Source of the DNA: Pleurodeles waltl
Taxonomy: Eukaryota > Chordata > Amphibia > Caudata > Salamandridae
Reading direction: 5' to 3'
NCBI RefSeq assembly: GCF_031143425.1
Contig: NC_090447.1
Coordinates: forward strand, 848,909,760-848,973,759
Length of the DNA stretch: 64,000 nt
Positions 10,855 to 23,716 of the stretch are shown piece after piece (position 1 is the stretch's first letter; every line of letters begins with the position of its first letter). Made by a program: the position numbers and the translations under genes. The notes beneath the pieces were generated by a model. That model ran no database searches and had not been told where the DNA came from. It saw nothing but the letters and a program-made list of their open reading frames with translations.

Positions 10855-13150
10855 ACATGGAATCTGGACATATATTGTGCAAAATATGCAAAGTAGTAAT
10901 CCCAGAAATTGGGGAGGGCTCCTTTATAAAAACAGCTAATCTAGCAGTTTTATTCAGCCAGATAATAGATGTAAAAAGAGATTATAATTTTCTTAATACA
11001 AAGATGTTGCAAGCACACACAGTATAGCAGAAAAAAGAAAATTAAACAGGGGGAGGACTACCATTTTTATCAGTACAACCCTCCCTAATATGGTGAGGGA
11101 GAGCATGTTCCATTGCTTTAACGTTTAAAAGTAGCGGACATATTTAAGAATGTATAGATCTTCAATCTTTGATGCATATATAATATCCAGATACTGCTTC
11201 GGTTGCTCATCTACACAAGTAGCGATGTCTGGGAGCAAAATATCAGCCTCACAATTACAAAGAATAACTTAGATTTTCTTCTTATTCATTCTGTAGCCCC
11301 CTAACTCCTCGTACAAAGAAAAAACTTAAAAAAGGTTTTTTCTTGTGAACTGCTGCTAGCATCAAGTAGCAGTATTATGCCATCCGCATAGATTTTTATG
11401 TTACCCATCAGTGGTATAGTGGGGCGAATATCCTTCCGGGAGCTGCGACAAACCTGCACTGTGTCAGCCTCTGCTGCAATAACTATATTCTTTTCTTATG
11501 CACACTCATACATCTTATAAATCAACCTCACGATCTGGAAGGGTATAATAAAGTTCTCCAAACACCAAAAAGAGTCTCCCAGACCCCAAAACCGAAGGCC
11601 TTCTCCTCATCTAATAGAAAGACTGTAGCAGGAATATTAGTAATGGAGAGATAATACAACACCTCGACTAAATAATGTGTATATGTCCCTAACTGATGCC
11701 CTTCAATAAAACTAGATAATAATAAGATTAGGCGATGTGAGTTTGGATCTTCCCCATCCTTGCCTTTTTGTAAAAACTGACCACATTCCCCAAATTAAAA
11801 GAAGGCATAGGCCCGTCCTCCAGCACAGAATTAGCAATTAGCAGCAAATACTAATAAAACATCCAAGAATGTGTTGTAAAATTCAGATGGGAAACCATCA
11901 GGGCCACAGACCTTGCAATTCGGCAGACTACTAATAACTTTAACCATCTCTTCTTTCAAAAAATGGCAGGCTATACTATGCATGTCTTCCTCTATAAGTG
12001 TGGGAACATCAAGCCCCTCCAAAAAAAAAAACAATGCTCCCTTATCGACCACTTGCTGGTGGCTGTAAATTCACCTGTAGTGTGCAAGCAAAATTTCACG
12101 CAGCTTGCCCTGTTCCTTACAAAGTACTCCTGATACTGGACACTTCAGAGCATGAATAGTGTTTCTGGAGACCTGTTCTGGGGTTTGCCATGCCAGAAAC
12201 CTTCCAGCAAAGTTGTTCTCGTATTTTCTTTGCATGCAGGGCCTATTGATTGCATAGCACTTGGCATAATAAAAATAACTCAGTGCCCTTTTAGCCTTCT
12301 CAATCTCCCTTCTGTTCCCCTCCAAGAAGCTGCCACAAAAATGTGTCATACACTTCCAGGACACGCTTCTCCAGGACCAGCTTTTGTTGTTTAGCATTTC
12401 TATTATTAGCCTCACCTTTAGCTACACCCGCCCCGTATACAAGCTTTTTAGCACATCCCAGGCCTCATTTGGCAGGGCTGACCCATGATTCTTTGCCAAA
12501 AACTCTTTAATCTCTTCTTTACTTATCCTAACACATCCCTCCTCCTGAAGGCACTGCCTATTAAAAACCCACATCCTCACTTGTGGATTGCACCTCTCCC
12601 CTCAGATCTTCAGCTCAAGAATTGGGTGGTACGAAAACCAATTGGGGAGAGTCTACAAACCTTTAAAGATCAGGGTTTTGGAGAATGAAAAAAAAATCAA
12701 TTCCCGAGACACTACGAATCCTCCCATAGAAGCATGTAAATGCCCTCCTTACTGGGAGGGTATCCCTCCAGACATCAATTAAAGAGAGGACTTTTTGGTG
12801 GTTCTGAATAGCCTTTGCTACCCTGGGCTTCAGCTGTCTTTTAAGACTTGTAGAGGAGTCTATCCTAGGATTTAGCAGAAAGTTAAAATCCCCACCCATG
12901 ATAAAAAACCTGGGACTTGTATTGAGGATTGAAATAGCTCCTCATATGGCGTAATATTGTCTTCCACCAGGGCCTAATAGTTAACGAAAGTGAACCGCCT
13001 TAAAAAGACTGACCAATTAGCCCAGCACAGTAGCCCTGTGTATCACTAGACCAAACAAGAGATTCTGCATTTAATCTATGAGCAAGAAAAACAGCAAAAC
13101 CCTGGTGATCTGCCGGGGAAGACGGAAAGCTTTTATACCCTGCACATTTC
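10855..13150 (-). pseudogene. L1-H ORF2, central part (endonuclease end to RT)
   Basis: This is the remainder of the older minus-strand LINE. From right to left it shows endonuclease fragments (GVAVFL-like text near 13060, then GGDFNFLLNPRID at 12899-12860), the linker (12415-12071), the RT entry SLPNCKVCGPDGFPSEFY (about 11930), a degenerate LDEEKAFG near 11610, and a ruined catalytic motif YADG near 11380. Frameshifts and stops are frequent. The family differs from L1-N in sequence. The RT C-terminal end continues at 1137 on the other side of L1-N. Confidence 0.78.
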
Positions 13151-13191
13151 TTAAACATCTGATAGGGGCTTCTATCTGCAGTTTCCGAACC

Positions 13192-13243
13192 TTAGAATTC
13201 CCGGGCATAAGCTTCGAATCCAGAATTTTTCTGCTGAGCAGTA
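13192..13243. repeat. DIRS-B left inverted terminal repeat (core)
   Basis: Runs from TTAGAATTC to CTGAGCAGTA. It is the reverse complement of 18327-18378 with only a few substitutions. Confidence 0.85.
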
Positions 13244-13460
13244 CATTGCGCTTGCCGTCAAGTGGTGTTGTTCAGATCCTTGTGCCTCCTCCGGCTGTGC
13301 GTGGCATATTCAGCATCGTTGGAGCCATTTGTGACATCACGGTCTTCTATATAGGCATCACCCTGGCGCGCTTACGTCAGTTCTTTTCCTTCCATGCCTC
13401 GTAAGTACAGGTCTGGATAGAGCTACCCTTTTTTCGACGTTTCGTCGAAGATTTTTTCGA

Positions 13461-15150
13461 TTGTCTGTGCAAATTACTTCGGGGAAGACTGGATTCAAAC
13501 CGTGTGGTGCATGTCATCGCGCTATGTCGGTCACTGTTCCACACCACGTTTGTCTCTGGTGCCTTGAAAAGGACCACGACGCGAAGTCGTGCTCCGGCTG
13601 TCAGGCCATGGCTCCAAAGGTCTTGAGAGAGAGATCTCTCAAACTTCTAGCGGCCCGGCAGCCATCTTCGGTCGGCGCGACTCCGAGGAGATCATGGTTC
13701 CGATACAGGAGGAGGTTGCAGCACTGCTTCCGGAGCCCTAAGTCATCTTCCTCACATTCAAGGTCCTCTGGGCATTCAGGTAAGAGGCACAAGAAGAAGA
13801 AGTCCAAGCGGACTTCGACTTCGCTATGCCCGTCGGCCGACGAGGAGTCTACGGAACGTCGACGTTCCGAGCGCGATTCCATTGAGCCATTGCCAGGGCC
13901 GACTCCGCATCTACCCCCCTTTCCGGAAGCGCCCCGCTCAACTAAAGGATTTTTACGAGGCTATGCCCCTTGTTTCTGAGCGGGCTGCCCCCTCGGGTGG
14001 GTCTTCGCACCCCTCGGGGTCAGCAGGGGCCCCATCGGATTCAACGGCGGCAGCTTGGGCCTCAGCACCGTTAGGGACCCCTGGATCTGATAGTGGAGCC
14101 GGACCAGTGCCAGGTTCACACAGTCGACCTCCTCGGGCACCGGGCCCGACGTCGACGCTCCCGCCACCATCGGCGCCCTCTGGTGGTAGTACCTCCATCC
14201 TCATTCCAGAAGATCCGGAGCCGGAACGACGTCGTACAATGCCGATTCTGACTTTGAAGACACCAATAAGGCCCAGATCAGTGCTTGAGGCTTCTTTGGA
14301 ACAGCCAGGCACAGATGAGGAGTGGGAGGGGTCTGAGGACCCTTTAGAATATGGATTGGAGCATGAACAGGACTGGTATGAGGATCTGGGGGAAGCCAGT
14401 GGACTGGATAGTTCTCCAGATACTGCATGCTCTCTCCTTCCGCTGTGGCTACGGAGGAGGGGGCATCTTATGCCATGTTGATGCATAGGGCAGCTGAGGT
14501 CTTGGACCTAGACTTGCCAGTCAGGACCAATCTCCTGACAGAGGTGCTTCAGCCAGGGGTTGCTACCGAGCCGATGTTACCCTTCAATGAAGCCCTCACA
14601 GGCGTCCTTCTGGGAACGTGGTCCAAACCCAGCACAGGGGCTCCTGTGAATAGGGCAGTTGGCCGCCGCCATAGACCAGTTCCTCACCCAACATCCCACC
14701 CCAGAAAGCTTGGTGGTCCAAGCCTCCAGTTCCTGTGGTGCCTTCCCTTCCACTCTCCCAGATAGGGAATTCAAGAGTCTGGACCAACTTGGAAAGAAGA
14801 TGTTTTCTTCCCCCAGCCTGGCATTGAGGTCGGTAAACCCCTTTTGCCTGTTGGGCCGTTTTTCCCATACTTTATGGGATACGGTGGCACAAGTGCTGCC
14901 CCAGGTCCCGGAGGGCGTACGGGACACTCTCACCCAAGCTGACAAGAATGGGAGAGATGCAGCCAAGTTTACCATCTGGTGTGGCTTGGAGAACGACCGA
15001 CTTGCCGGGCAGAGCGATTTCTGTGACAGTGGCACTCCGTCGCCACACCGGCTACGTGCCACTGGCATTTTGGGGCTATGTGCAGTCGAATTTGATGGAC
15101 ATGCCTTTCGATGGCTCACGCCTTTTTGGTGAGAAGGCAGACTGCGCTTG
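13461..15150 (+). pseudogene. DIRS-B gag-like gene, frameshifted
   Basis: The first frame (13461-13979) encodes a Cys/His-rich head with CGACH and CLWCLEKDHDAKSC, then Ser/Arg- and Lys-rich text. Frame changes near 13880-13980 and 14430-14660 break the gene. The C-terminal block (14659-15150) has LDQLGKKMFSSPSLALRS and FTIWCGLE, which I recognise as the conserved C-terminal half of vertebrate DIRS gag. No ATG lies at the start of the first frame, so the start is unknown. The protein would package element RNA. Confidence 0.72.
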
Positions 15151-15449
15151 AGAGGTTAAAGGATTCTCAAGCTATGGCCAGATCCTTGGGCCTCTCAGTG
15201 CCGGCTCGCCAGCAGTCTGCCCTATCACCCCTTTTGAGGCTTCAGGAGGGGCGTGGTACCACCCCAACCACAGGTTGGCCACCGTCCTCTGGTTTCACAG
15301 CATCCCGTGCAAGGACGAGGTTGTCGTTTCTTGAGATCTAGAGGGTCTAGCCAGAGGTCAGCCCCCACCCAGCCCCCCTCTTCCGCAACGCCCAAGTCCT
15401 CCTAGTATGGTTCTGCAAGACCATGTCCGCCCAGTTGGAGAGGGGATTC

Positions 15450-16585
15450 AATTTAATCTCCCTCACTGGCGGTCCATAACATAGGACAAATGGGTCTTGC
15501 AGGTCATACAGAAGGGCTTTTCCCTCCCCTTCTAGTCTTTCCTTCCCTCTATCCCTCTGGTAAAAGAACGGCTGATGAAGGATCATTTGATCTTATTCCG
15601 CGAGGAAGTTACAACTCTCTTGGCCAAGGGAGCCATAGAAAAGGTCCTGATGTCAGAAGTAGGCAGTGGTTGTTATTCCCGCTACTTTCGGATCGCAAAA
15701 AGAAGAAAGGTCTTTGCCCTATCCTGGATTAAAGGGACGTCAATCTCTTCCTCAAAAAGGAGAAATTCAAGATGTTCACTGTTGCTCAGGTCTTGTCTGA
15801 CCTATGCCAAGGAGACTGGTGAGACAGACTCTGAGGCTGTTGGGACTCATGGCTTCCTCCATCCTATTGGTCAAACATGCCAGATGGTATATGAGGGCTC
15901 TGCAGTGGGACCTGAAGTTCCAATGGGCACACCATCAGGGAAATCTTACCGACATGGTTCAGATCTCGGAGGAAACTGCAAAGCATCTGCTGTGGTGGTT
16001 GATGAACTGCGATTGGGTCAAAGACAGACTCCTCTCCCTTCCCCAACCAGGTCTCACAGTAGTGACAGATGCGTCACTTCTGGAATGGGGAGGCCACCTG
16101 GCAGAGGCGGAGATCGGGTCCTCTGGTATCTGGCGGAATCCGGGCTCCATATCAACTTACCGGAGCTTCGGGCGATCCGGCTACCATTGAAAGCATTTCT
16201 TCCTGTTGTGAAAGGGAAGATAGTGCAGGTGTTCACGGACAACAATACCGCAATGTGGTACTACAACAAGCAGGGCGGTGTGGGGTTGTGGACCCTTTGT
16301 CAAGAGGCTTTGCGTCCCTGGACATGGCTGGAACAGCAGGGCATAACACTGGTGGTTCAACAATTGTCAGGTTCTCTTAACGCCAGGGCGGACGAACTCA
16401 GTTGGCGATGCCTAGCGGATCACAAATGGTATCTCCATCCAGAGGTGGTGCAAGGTCTCTTTCAGCAGTGGGGGGAGCATTGGTTAGATCTGTTCGCCTC
16501 CATAGAGAACGTGCAATGTCATCAGTATTGCGTGTTGGAGTTTCCAATGCGGCAATCGCTCGGCTATGCTTTTTGTCGCAAGTAG
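15450..16585 (+). pseudogene. DIRS-B RT-RNase H gene with the RT core deleted
   Basis: The N-terminal RT region is visible at 15575-15800 (VTTLLAKGAIEKV, then text ending at FKMFTVAQVLSDLCQGDW in a neighbouring frame). The sequence then jumps straight to the region after the palm at about 15815. The segment that should carry the catalytic Asp motifs is absent, an internal deletion of several hundred bases. RNase H follows with TVVTDASLLEWGGHL (16057-16100) and VQVFTDNNTAMWYYNKQGG, ending at 16585. At least two frameshifts are present. The element could move only with enzymes from another copy. Confidence 0.78.
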
Positions 16586-16841
16586 AGTTCAGGCCTCCTG
16601 TACGCCTTTCCGCCCAAAGCACTTCTGCCCAGAGTTCTCAAGAAAATCAGGAACCACCGGGGCCCAAGTAATCCTAGTGGCTCCGAATTGGGCATGGAGA
16701 GTCTGGTGTCCAGAGCTTCTAAAAATGAGCATCAATCCTCCAATCAGGTTGCCCCTTCGGTAGGATCTTCTGTCGCAGAAGCAAGGGAAGGTTCTCCACC
16801 CGAACCTGTCAACTTCATGCGTGTAGATTGAGCGGCAGCAG

Positions 16842-17885
16842 TTGATGGTTTATGACCTCCATCCTGAAGTCTGTAATGTCATTCTGGCAGCCAGGCATCC
16901 CTCTACCAAGACGGTTAACACCTGCCGTTGGAAGCATTGTGTATTATATTGTACAGAGCGGTCTATTGATCCTCTTTCTTCTTCTCTTTCTAATATCCTT
17001 CTTTTCATTCTGACACTCGCCCAACGGGGTTGCACCTTAGGGACTCTTAAGGGCTATATTTCTGCCTTATCGGCTTTTCTTCGGTTGCCTGATCAGCAAT
17101 CTTTGCATAAATCTCCTGTTGTATAAAAATTCCTAAAAGGGCTTGTACATGTGTTTCCACCTACGCCCTTTGTTATGCCCCAGTGGGACCTTAATCTGGT
17201 GCTTACATTTCTCATGCGTGCCCCTTTTGAGCCTTTACATAATTGTCCTTTCTGGCTGCTCACCACCAAGACAGCCTTCTTAGTGGTGATCACATCTGCC
17301 AGGAGGGTAAGTGAGACACAGGCTTTAGCTTCAAAACTTTCAAAACTGCCATATCTCACAGTAAATCCTGATAAGGTGGTTCTCAGAACTCGTGCCTCTT
17401 TCTTCCCCAAGGTGGTGACCCATTTTCATCTGGGTCAGAACATCACCCTGCCCACCTTCTTTGCTCCACCTCATCCCTCTAAGGCAGAGGAGCGTCTCCA
17501 CCGTCTGGACCCTAAAAGATTGTTGTCGTTCTACCATGACCGCACAAAAGTGTTCCAGGTGGATGACCGAGTCTTTGTGGGATACGTTGGTGCAAAAAAG
17601 GGTCGGGAAGTTCAGAAACTAACCATTTCGCGCAGGGTCGTACTTCTATGTATTAAAATCTGCCAAGCTTTGGTTAAGAAGCAGCCTCCTGAGGGCTTAA
17701 GAGCTTACTCTACAAGAGGAAAAGCTGCTACCATGGTGTTAGCTCAGGGGGTACCTGCCCTAGACATCTGTCAAGCGGCAACATGGGCCTCCTTGCACAC
17801 ATTTGCAAAATACTACTGCCTGGTTAGCCAAGTGAGGAGAGATGGGCATTTTGCGTGCTCAGTCCTACAGGACTTTCTTGTATAA
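16842..17885 (+). pseudogene. DIRS-B tyrosine recombinase, one internal stop
   Basis: One frame runs through the gene and is interrupted only by a TAA at 17124-17126. The catalytic-domain entry SARRVSETQALA supplies the first conserved arginine. The second block reads GLRAYSTRGKAA, so the catalytic histidine of H-x-x-R has become tyrosine; DIRS-A keeps histidine. The tail FAKYYCLVSQVRRD holds the nucleophile and the gene ends at 17885. The stop plus the His change make this copy inactive. Confidence 0.82.
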
Positions 17886-18326
17886 AGTATATGTCCGCAG
17901 CCAACCGCCAAGAGGTAATGGCTTGGGTAGCTATTCTAAGTTAAGGAATCTGCAGTTAGAATTCTCTATCAGATGAACAAGTTACTTACCTTCGGTAACA
18001 AATTATCTGGTAGAGACTCTATCTAGATGCAGGTTCCTTACACCCACCCATGCCTCCCTGCTCTGCGGACATATTATGTATTTTCAGTTTTTTACCCTTT
18101 TTCAGGGCATGTAATTTCACAGAGACAAACAGAGAAAGTTGGTTCTTCCATGACGCTGCGCTTCTGGTGTGGGAAGTTGTGGAAAAGAACTGATGTACGC
18201 GTGCCGGAGGTGTGCCTATATAGAAGACTGTGATGTCACAGACAGCTCCATCGATGCTGACGACGGTACGCGGAGCCGGACGACGCACGCGGATCTGAAC
18301 GACACCACCCGACGGTGCGCGCAGGC

Positions 18327-18378
18327 TACTGCTCAGCAGAAAAATTCCGGATTCAAAGCTGACGCCAGGAAATTCTAA
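18327..18378. repeat. DIRS-B right inverted terminal repeat (core)
   Basis: Runs from TACTGCTCAGCAG to AATTCTAA. It is the inverted partner of 13192-13243. The arms continue outward with lower similarity on both sides. Confidence 0.85.
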
Positions 18379-18444
18379 GGTAAGGAATCTCCAGCTAGAT
18401 AGAGTCTCCACTAGATAATTTGTTACTGAAGGTAAGTAACTTGT

Positions 18445-18643
18445 TTATTGAGAACTTTCGTAGCTTTCCCAATGTATGAGTCTTCTGTAGCAACACCACA
18501 GATAGACTGTGGTCCTCCACCCAGGCTTCTATAGCTCGCATCTTTTTCTTATTGTTTAGCCTGTTGACATTGAATGTAGCCAGCTTCAGAACATTCCTAG
18601 GGCCCTCACCCTCTTCCCAATCTCTGGTGCTAAGCATACTCAA
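18445..18643 (-). pseudogene. L1-H ORF2 start: endonuclease N-terminus
   Basis: The minus strand reads LKLATFNVNRLNNKKKMRAI followed by SVVLLQKTHTLG, the first two motifs of the L1 endonuclease (one residue changed in the QETH motif). It is cut by the right end of DIRS-B, and the reading resumes at about 13150. This fixes DIRS-B as a later insertion. Confidence 0.82.
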
Positions 18644-18899
18644 TCATAGTGCATAAAATGCTTAACGGGCTAAAGTGCTGAAGTGCCAACATGTGCCTTA
18701 AAGTGCTTCAAATTATCAAAGTGCTTCCTGTGCTTACTAGCAGCCAATGACCCACATCCCTACAACCTGATGCTACATTCCTCCCTGCCTCCCTCAAACG
18801 TGCTTTAACACCCATATTAAAGTGCAATTGCAGATATCCAAAAAGTGCTACAAAGCCTCCTTTCTTTCGGAGTTCAAACCTTAACCCATTGAGAGGGAT

Positions 18900-19930
18900 G
18901 CCCCACCCCTAAATTAATTTAAAACTTTTCGGGTCCATAGTCATAGGCTACATCAGCACATCCTAGGTGGCCACCCTACTTAGTGGACCAACTCAGCCTT
19001 TTTCCTCCATAATGGTGTATTTTCTCTGTGTTCACATTTCTGGATCCCATTTTATACTGTAGCCATAAGCTTGTCTCCGCACCTTTCCCCCACCATTCTG
19101 TCACCCCCCCACTCATGCATTGGTGGGAGTCCCGCCCTTCCTCCCACTCTTTATAGTCCTCTTTGTCCACAGGGACTTTGGCACCATGTCAGAGTGCCAG
19201 GGATTTTCCTGCTACTCCTTAATCAGATTTTCCACAAACTGCATGCACCCTACGGCATCCTCACCGTGCTCTGGGATTCCCATGATCCAAAGGTTAGACC
19301 TCCTTGCGTAGTTCTCCGTCTGCTTCTGTTTCCCCTTGAGTCATGATGTCTCCTTCCCCCTCTGTTCATTAGCTTTTTTCAGGTTGTGTATCTTGTTTTC
19401 ACATTCAGATACTCTTTGTTCCAACTCGTTTTGCCTAGTAGAGAGGCTCCCCAATTGTGCACACACTGTCTAGCTGTTCTTTGAATTCATCTGCCATCTT
19501 TGCTTGTGTGACCTTAATTTATTTAACCTCATTTAACACTTTGTGAAGCATACTCGCAAAGCCCTGGGTAGCCTCTTCGACCCCCAACTGTTTGGCCAGA
19601 GCCACCTCCACATTGTGCAGAGTCCACCTGCTCCCTTTTCCCAGCAAGAAATCGAGCTACGAGTGACCACAGAATTGCTTGAGGTTTCATCTAGTCAAGC
19701 AGAACTTGTATGTGGGGGCTCCAAGTTTAGACCAAAGCTTTGATGAGCTTCACCGTGGCTTCTCCACCTGGCATTACTTCCACTCCTGGAATTGCACCGA
19801 CTGGTCTGAAATAGGGGGTGCATGCCTCCATCTTCAATATTCTTCATAGACGAAGCCCTTTCTTGCCTTCCTTCCTGAAATGTATTGTGCAAATTTCCTT
19901 GGACCTTCTCTCTCCCCACAGCAACTTTGT
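18900..19930 (-). pseudogene. L1-H ORF1 and upstream region, decayed
   Basis: The minus strand shows a coiled-coil stretch (ELEQRVSECENKIHNLKKAN, about 19432-19370) followed by an RRM entry, RRSNLWIMGIPEHGEDAVG (about 19305-19245). Both are diagnostic of L1 ORF1. Stops and frameshifts interrupt it. The 5' limit is unclear; from about 19931 a different repeat begins. The stretch 18644-18900 between ORF1 and ORF2 shows nothing else. Confidence 0.68.
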
Positions 19931-20134
19931 AGGAATCTGGCTCTGTATATACTATCTCAAAGTGAGAGATAGTGTGCACAGAGTCCAGGGGTTCCCCATG
20001 AAGCTCTACAGAGGTAATAATAGTTAATAGTAATACTCTATTCGTGGTAGTGTGGTTGAGCAGGTAGGCTTATCAGAGGGTAGTGTTAAGCATTTGTTGT
20101 ACACACACAGGTAATAAATGAGAACACACACTTA
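19931..20134 (+). repeat. Unclassified dispersed repeat, left part split by Harb-1
   Basis: Non-coding sequence ending in AATGAGAACACACACTTA. It appears to continue at 28718 (TTAATGACTTAACTCC) once Harb-1 is removed. I have a general impression of this sequence as a very common salamander repeat, possibly LTR-derived, but cannot name it. Confidence 0.45.
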
Positions 20135-20730
20135 GGCCCTAATTACAACATTGGCGGTAAATGCCGCTTACTGCCGTGCAGAAGACCGCCAACACACCGT
20201 CACGGCCGCAGAATTCCGCTACAGCTATTACGACCCACAGCTCAGAATCTGCCAAAATCCAGACATCCACACAAGTCCGCCACACCAAAGGTCAGTGACT
20301 ATCTGGCGATAACAAAACCTCCACCGTCACAGCAATAGGAATACGCCCACAATATCACGACCCACGAATCCACGCAGCGGGCTTTCAACCACGGTAAACC
20401 ATTGGCGGTACATACCGCTGCGCTCAAAATACACACATTTACAAAACACAACCACATTTAACAATTTCAAATACACATACCTGAGACACATACACACACC
20501 ACTCCCACACACTCAATACAATATAAAACACACACCCACATCACCCACAAACCCTTACGACCAGAATAGCAACGGAAGGCCAGAGAGAGACACCACCATC
20601 AACAAACTAGCATCCACAGGCACCCAACACCATCACTCACACAACATCCATGCACCTCGCACAACACACACAAACACATCCCCTCACACATCACAACACA
20701 CACCACCTCACACATCACCCACACCACCCC

Positions 20731-21658
20731 ATGACACTGCAAAGACACCCCAGGTTTTCTGAGGAGGAGCTCAGGGTCATGGTGGAGGAAATCATCCGGG
20801 TAGAGCCACAGCTATTCGGATCACAGGTGCAGCACACCTCCATAGCTAGGAAGATGGAGCTATGGCGCGGAATCATGGACAGGGTCAACGCAGTGGGGCA
20901 GCATCCAAGAACACGGGATGACATCAGGAAGAGGTTGAACGACCTACGGGGGAAGGTGCGATCCGTGGTCTCAAGACACCACATTGCAGTTCAGAGGACT
21001 GGCGGCGAACCCCCACCTCCTCCCCCACAACTACCAACATGGAGGAGCAGGGCTTGGCTCTACTGCATCCCAAGGGCCTCGCAGGAGTAGCTGGAGGAAT
21101 AGACTCTGGTAAGTCAAATCTTTAACTACCATATCCCCCACCCTACCTGTATGCTATCACATACCCCCACCCTCGCCCTCACCCCATCACTCCAACTCCT
21201 CACACATATCCCATTATCACAAACCACACATCCCAACACCAAGCCCTGCATGCAGCAATAAAGCATGGACACCCATCACCAAAGCATGTCCACTAAAGAT
21301 ACCCACACAGAATGTAAGCACTGGCCAAGTTTCAGGAGACCCAGCGGCTACAGCAGGAACAGTATTTGGGGTTCAGGGAGGAACTCAAGTCTATCAACAC
21401 CACCCTGGGCACCATTGTAGGGGTGCTGAAGGACCTTGTGAACACCAGGAGGGACACTGTGGCACAACAAGGGGCCCATGACACTAGCCGGATGATGAAC
21501 TGCCTACCACCTCCACCGGCGCTAGTGGACAGGAGGCACCGCCACAGGACCACGACCCCAGCACCCCACCCCCTGCAGTTGGAGAACCACCCCGCAAGCG
21601 GTCCCTGAGATCCAGGACAAAGACAGAGAACAATGCCAAGACCCCCGCCAAGAAATGA
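20731..21658 (+). pseudogene. Harb-1 myb1: Myb/SANT-like accessory protein, damaged
   Basis: The ATG at 20731 opens a Myb/SANT-like domain of about 90 residues (RHPRFSEEELRVMVEE, later DDIRKRLNDLRGKV). Such proteins assist nuclear import and end binding of Harbinger transposase. Compared with Harb-2 one G is missing near 21042, so the frame runs to an early stop at 21090. The exon 1 donor (GTAAGT at 21109) is kept. The acceptor and first half of exon 2 are deleted; recognisable exon 2 resumes near 21335 and ends at the TGA 21656-21658. AATAAA follows at 21844-21849. Confidence 0.82.
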
Positions 21659-23716
21659 GACCACCCTGAATGTCATCCTTCTGTCCCACTTGGTCACCCT
21701 GTCTATCCTTAAACTGCCCTAGCTCCACTTCCTATGCCCCTTTGGAGAATGCACCTGTGAGACAAATAACTGGACTCTGCCATGGACATTCCTCCACCAT
21801 CACCCCTGACCATTTTACAACCCTCTCCACTATTTAGCACTTAAATAAACACCCTTGAATCACAAAACAATCTGGAGTCAGTCTGTGCTTTCACAAATGT
21901 GTATTTGCAATAACTGAGGAAAATAGCAATGCCCATTCTATTGTCAACATACCTATGTCACACAGCTCTAGTCCATAAGGTAACATAGCACAGGTCACAC
22001 AGTGGGACCCACATCTGTGAAATGGAAAGGCAAAGTGACAAGTCAGGGTCCTTACACTGGGTGAAAGTGACAGACAGATGATAGGTCTAACAATTTTATC
22101 AGATGTAGGAGGCAGTGATGGCTTCTTACCTGTGTCTCACTGGAAGTATTGTTGGATCACGTTGTTTCTGTTGTCTATGTCCTCTTCTTCTGCCTCCTCT
22201 TCTTCACTGTCCACAGGCTCCACAGCTGCCACAAGACCTCCTTCTGGACCATCCTCCTACAGAAAAGGCACCTGTTGTCGCAAAGCCAAGTTGTGAAGCA
22301 TACAGCAGGCCACGATGATCTGGCACACCTTCTTTGGTAAGTAGTATAGGGAACCACCTGTCATATGGAGGCACCGGAACCTGGCCTTCAGGAGGCCGAA
22401 GGTCCTTTCTATCACTCTCCTAGTTCGCCCATGTGCCTCATTGTAGCATTCCTCTGCCCTTGTCGTGGGATTTCTCACTGGGGTCAGTAGCCATGACATG
22501 TTGGGGTAACCAGAGTCACCTGCAAATGTTGAGGAAAATCTGTTAGACACACACTAACCCTTAGGGACAACCCCAGACCCAGACAACTATTCATAGGGTA
22601 TAGGGTCCTTGTCCTCAGCTATTAGCTACACACGGTGCCTCTGGAGTTGCCCCATCACATAAGGGATGCTGCTATTCCTCAGAATGTAAGCGTCATGCAC
22701 TGAGCCAGGAAACTTGGCGTTCACATGGGAGATGTACTGGTCGGCCAAACACACCATCTGCACATTCATTGAATGGTAGCTCTTCCGGTTTCTGTACACC
22801 TGTTCACTCCTGCGGGGGGGACCAAGGCCACATGTGTCCCATCAATGGCACCTATGATGTTGGGGATATGTCCCAGGGCATAGAAGTCACCTTTCACAGA
22901 AGGCAAATCCTCCACCTGAGGGAACACGATGTAGCTGTGCATGTGTTTCAGCAGGGCAGACAACACTCTGGACTGCACGTTTGAGAACATAGGCTGGGAC
23001 ATCCCTGATGCTATGGCCACTGTTGTTTGAAAAGACCCACTTGCCAGGAAATGGAGTACTGACAGGACCTGCACTAGAGGGGGATTCCTGTGGGATGGCG
23101 GATAGCTGACATCAGTTCTGGCTCCAGCTGGGCACACAGTTCCTGGATTGTGGCACGATCAAGTCTGTAGGTGACTATTACATGTCTCTCTTATATTTTC
23201 GACAGGTCCACGAGCGGTGTGTGCACCGGAGGATGCCGCCATCTCCTCACCAGCCCCAGCGGACGTACCCTATGGATGAGAACAGCGAGCACAGAGTCAG
23301 CCAACACTGAGGAAGTAAAAATACAATTTTATTGCACACATTTGTCAATACGCTATGTGCCTGTCTCTGTGTATATGCAAGGCCTATATATGTGTGACGC
23401 ATTTAAAATTAATGCCATGTGGACCCTGAAATGGCGGCTGCCTGACCTGTAATGTGGGACAAGGGGATATGAGGTAACTGCGCTGGCGTTGTACACTGTT
23501 GCGGTAGGCGGTCGAAGACCGCGGCGCAATCCTGCATTGGTTAACATTGGGCCCTATGGGTTCCAGGAGCTAGTGACAATGTACGCCGGTGGTGATGGAA
23601 CGCACCGCCTCGGACGTGACCGCCATTTTCTGTCTGTTCACTCACTTGATACCTGATCTTCGACAGGAGAGGACCTACACTCCAAGTGCTGCTGTGACCT
23701 CAGTCTGGAAGCGACG

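Larger units (their letters stand above)
13150..18444 (+). mobile_element. DIRS-B: complete-length defective DIRS retrotransposon
   Basis: This 5.3-kb element has inverted termini, gag, RT-RNase H and tyrosine recombinase in DIRS order, all on plus. The left arm at 13192-13243 starts TTAGAATTCCCGGGC. It pairs with the right arm at 18327-18378, whose reverse complement starts TTAGAATTTCCTGGC. A second inverted pair (about 17975-18045 against 18378-18444) forms the internal complementary region. No target duplication is visible, as expected for recombinase-mediated insertion. It sits inside the endonuclease gene of L1-H, whose halves are at 18445-18643 and 12663-13150. The outer ends are accurate to about 15 bp. 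Confidence 0.88.
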
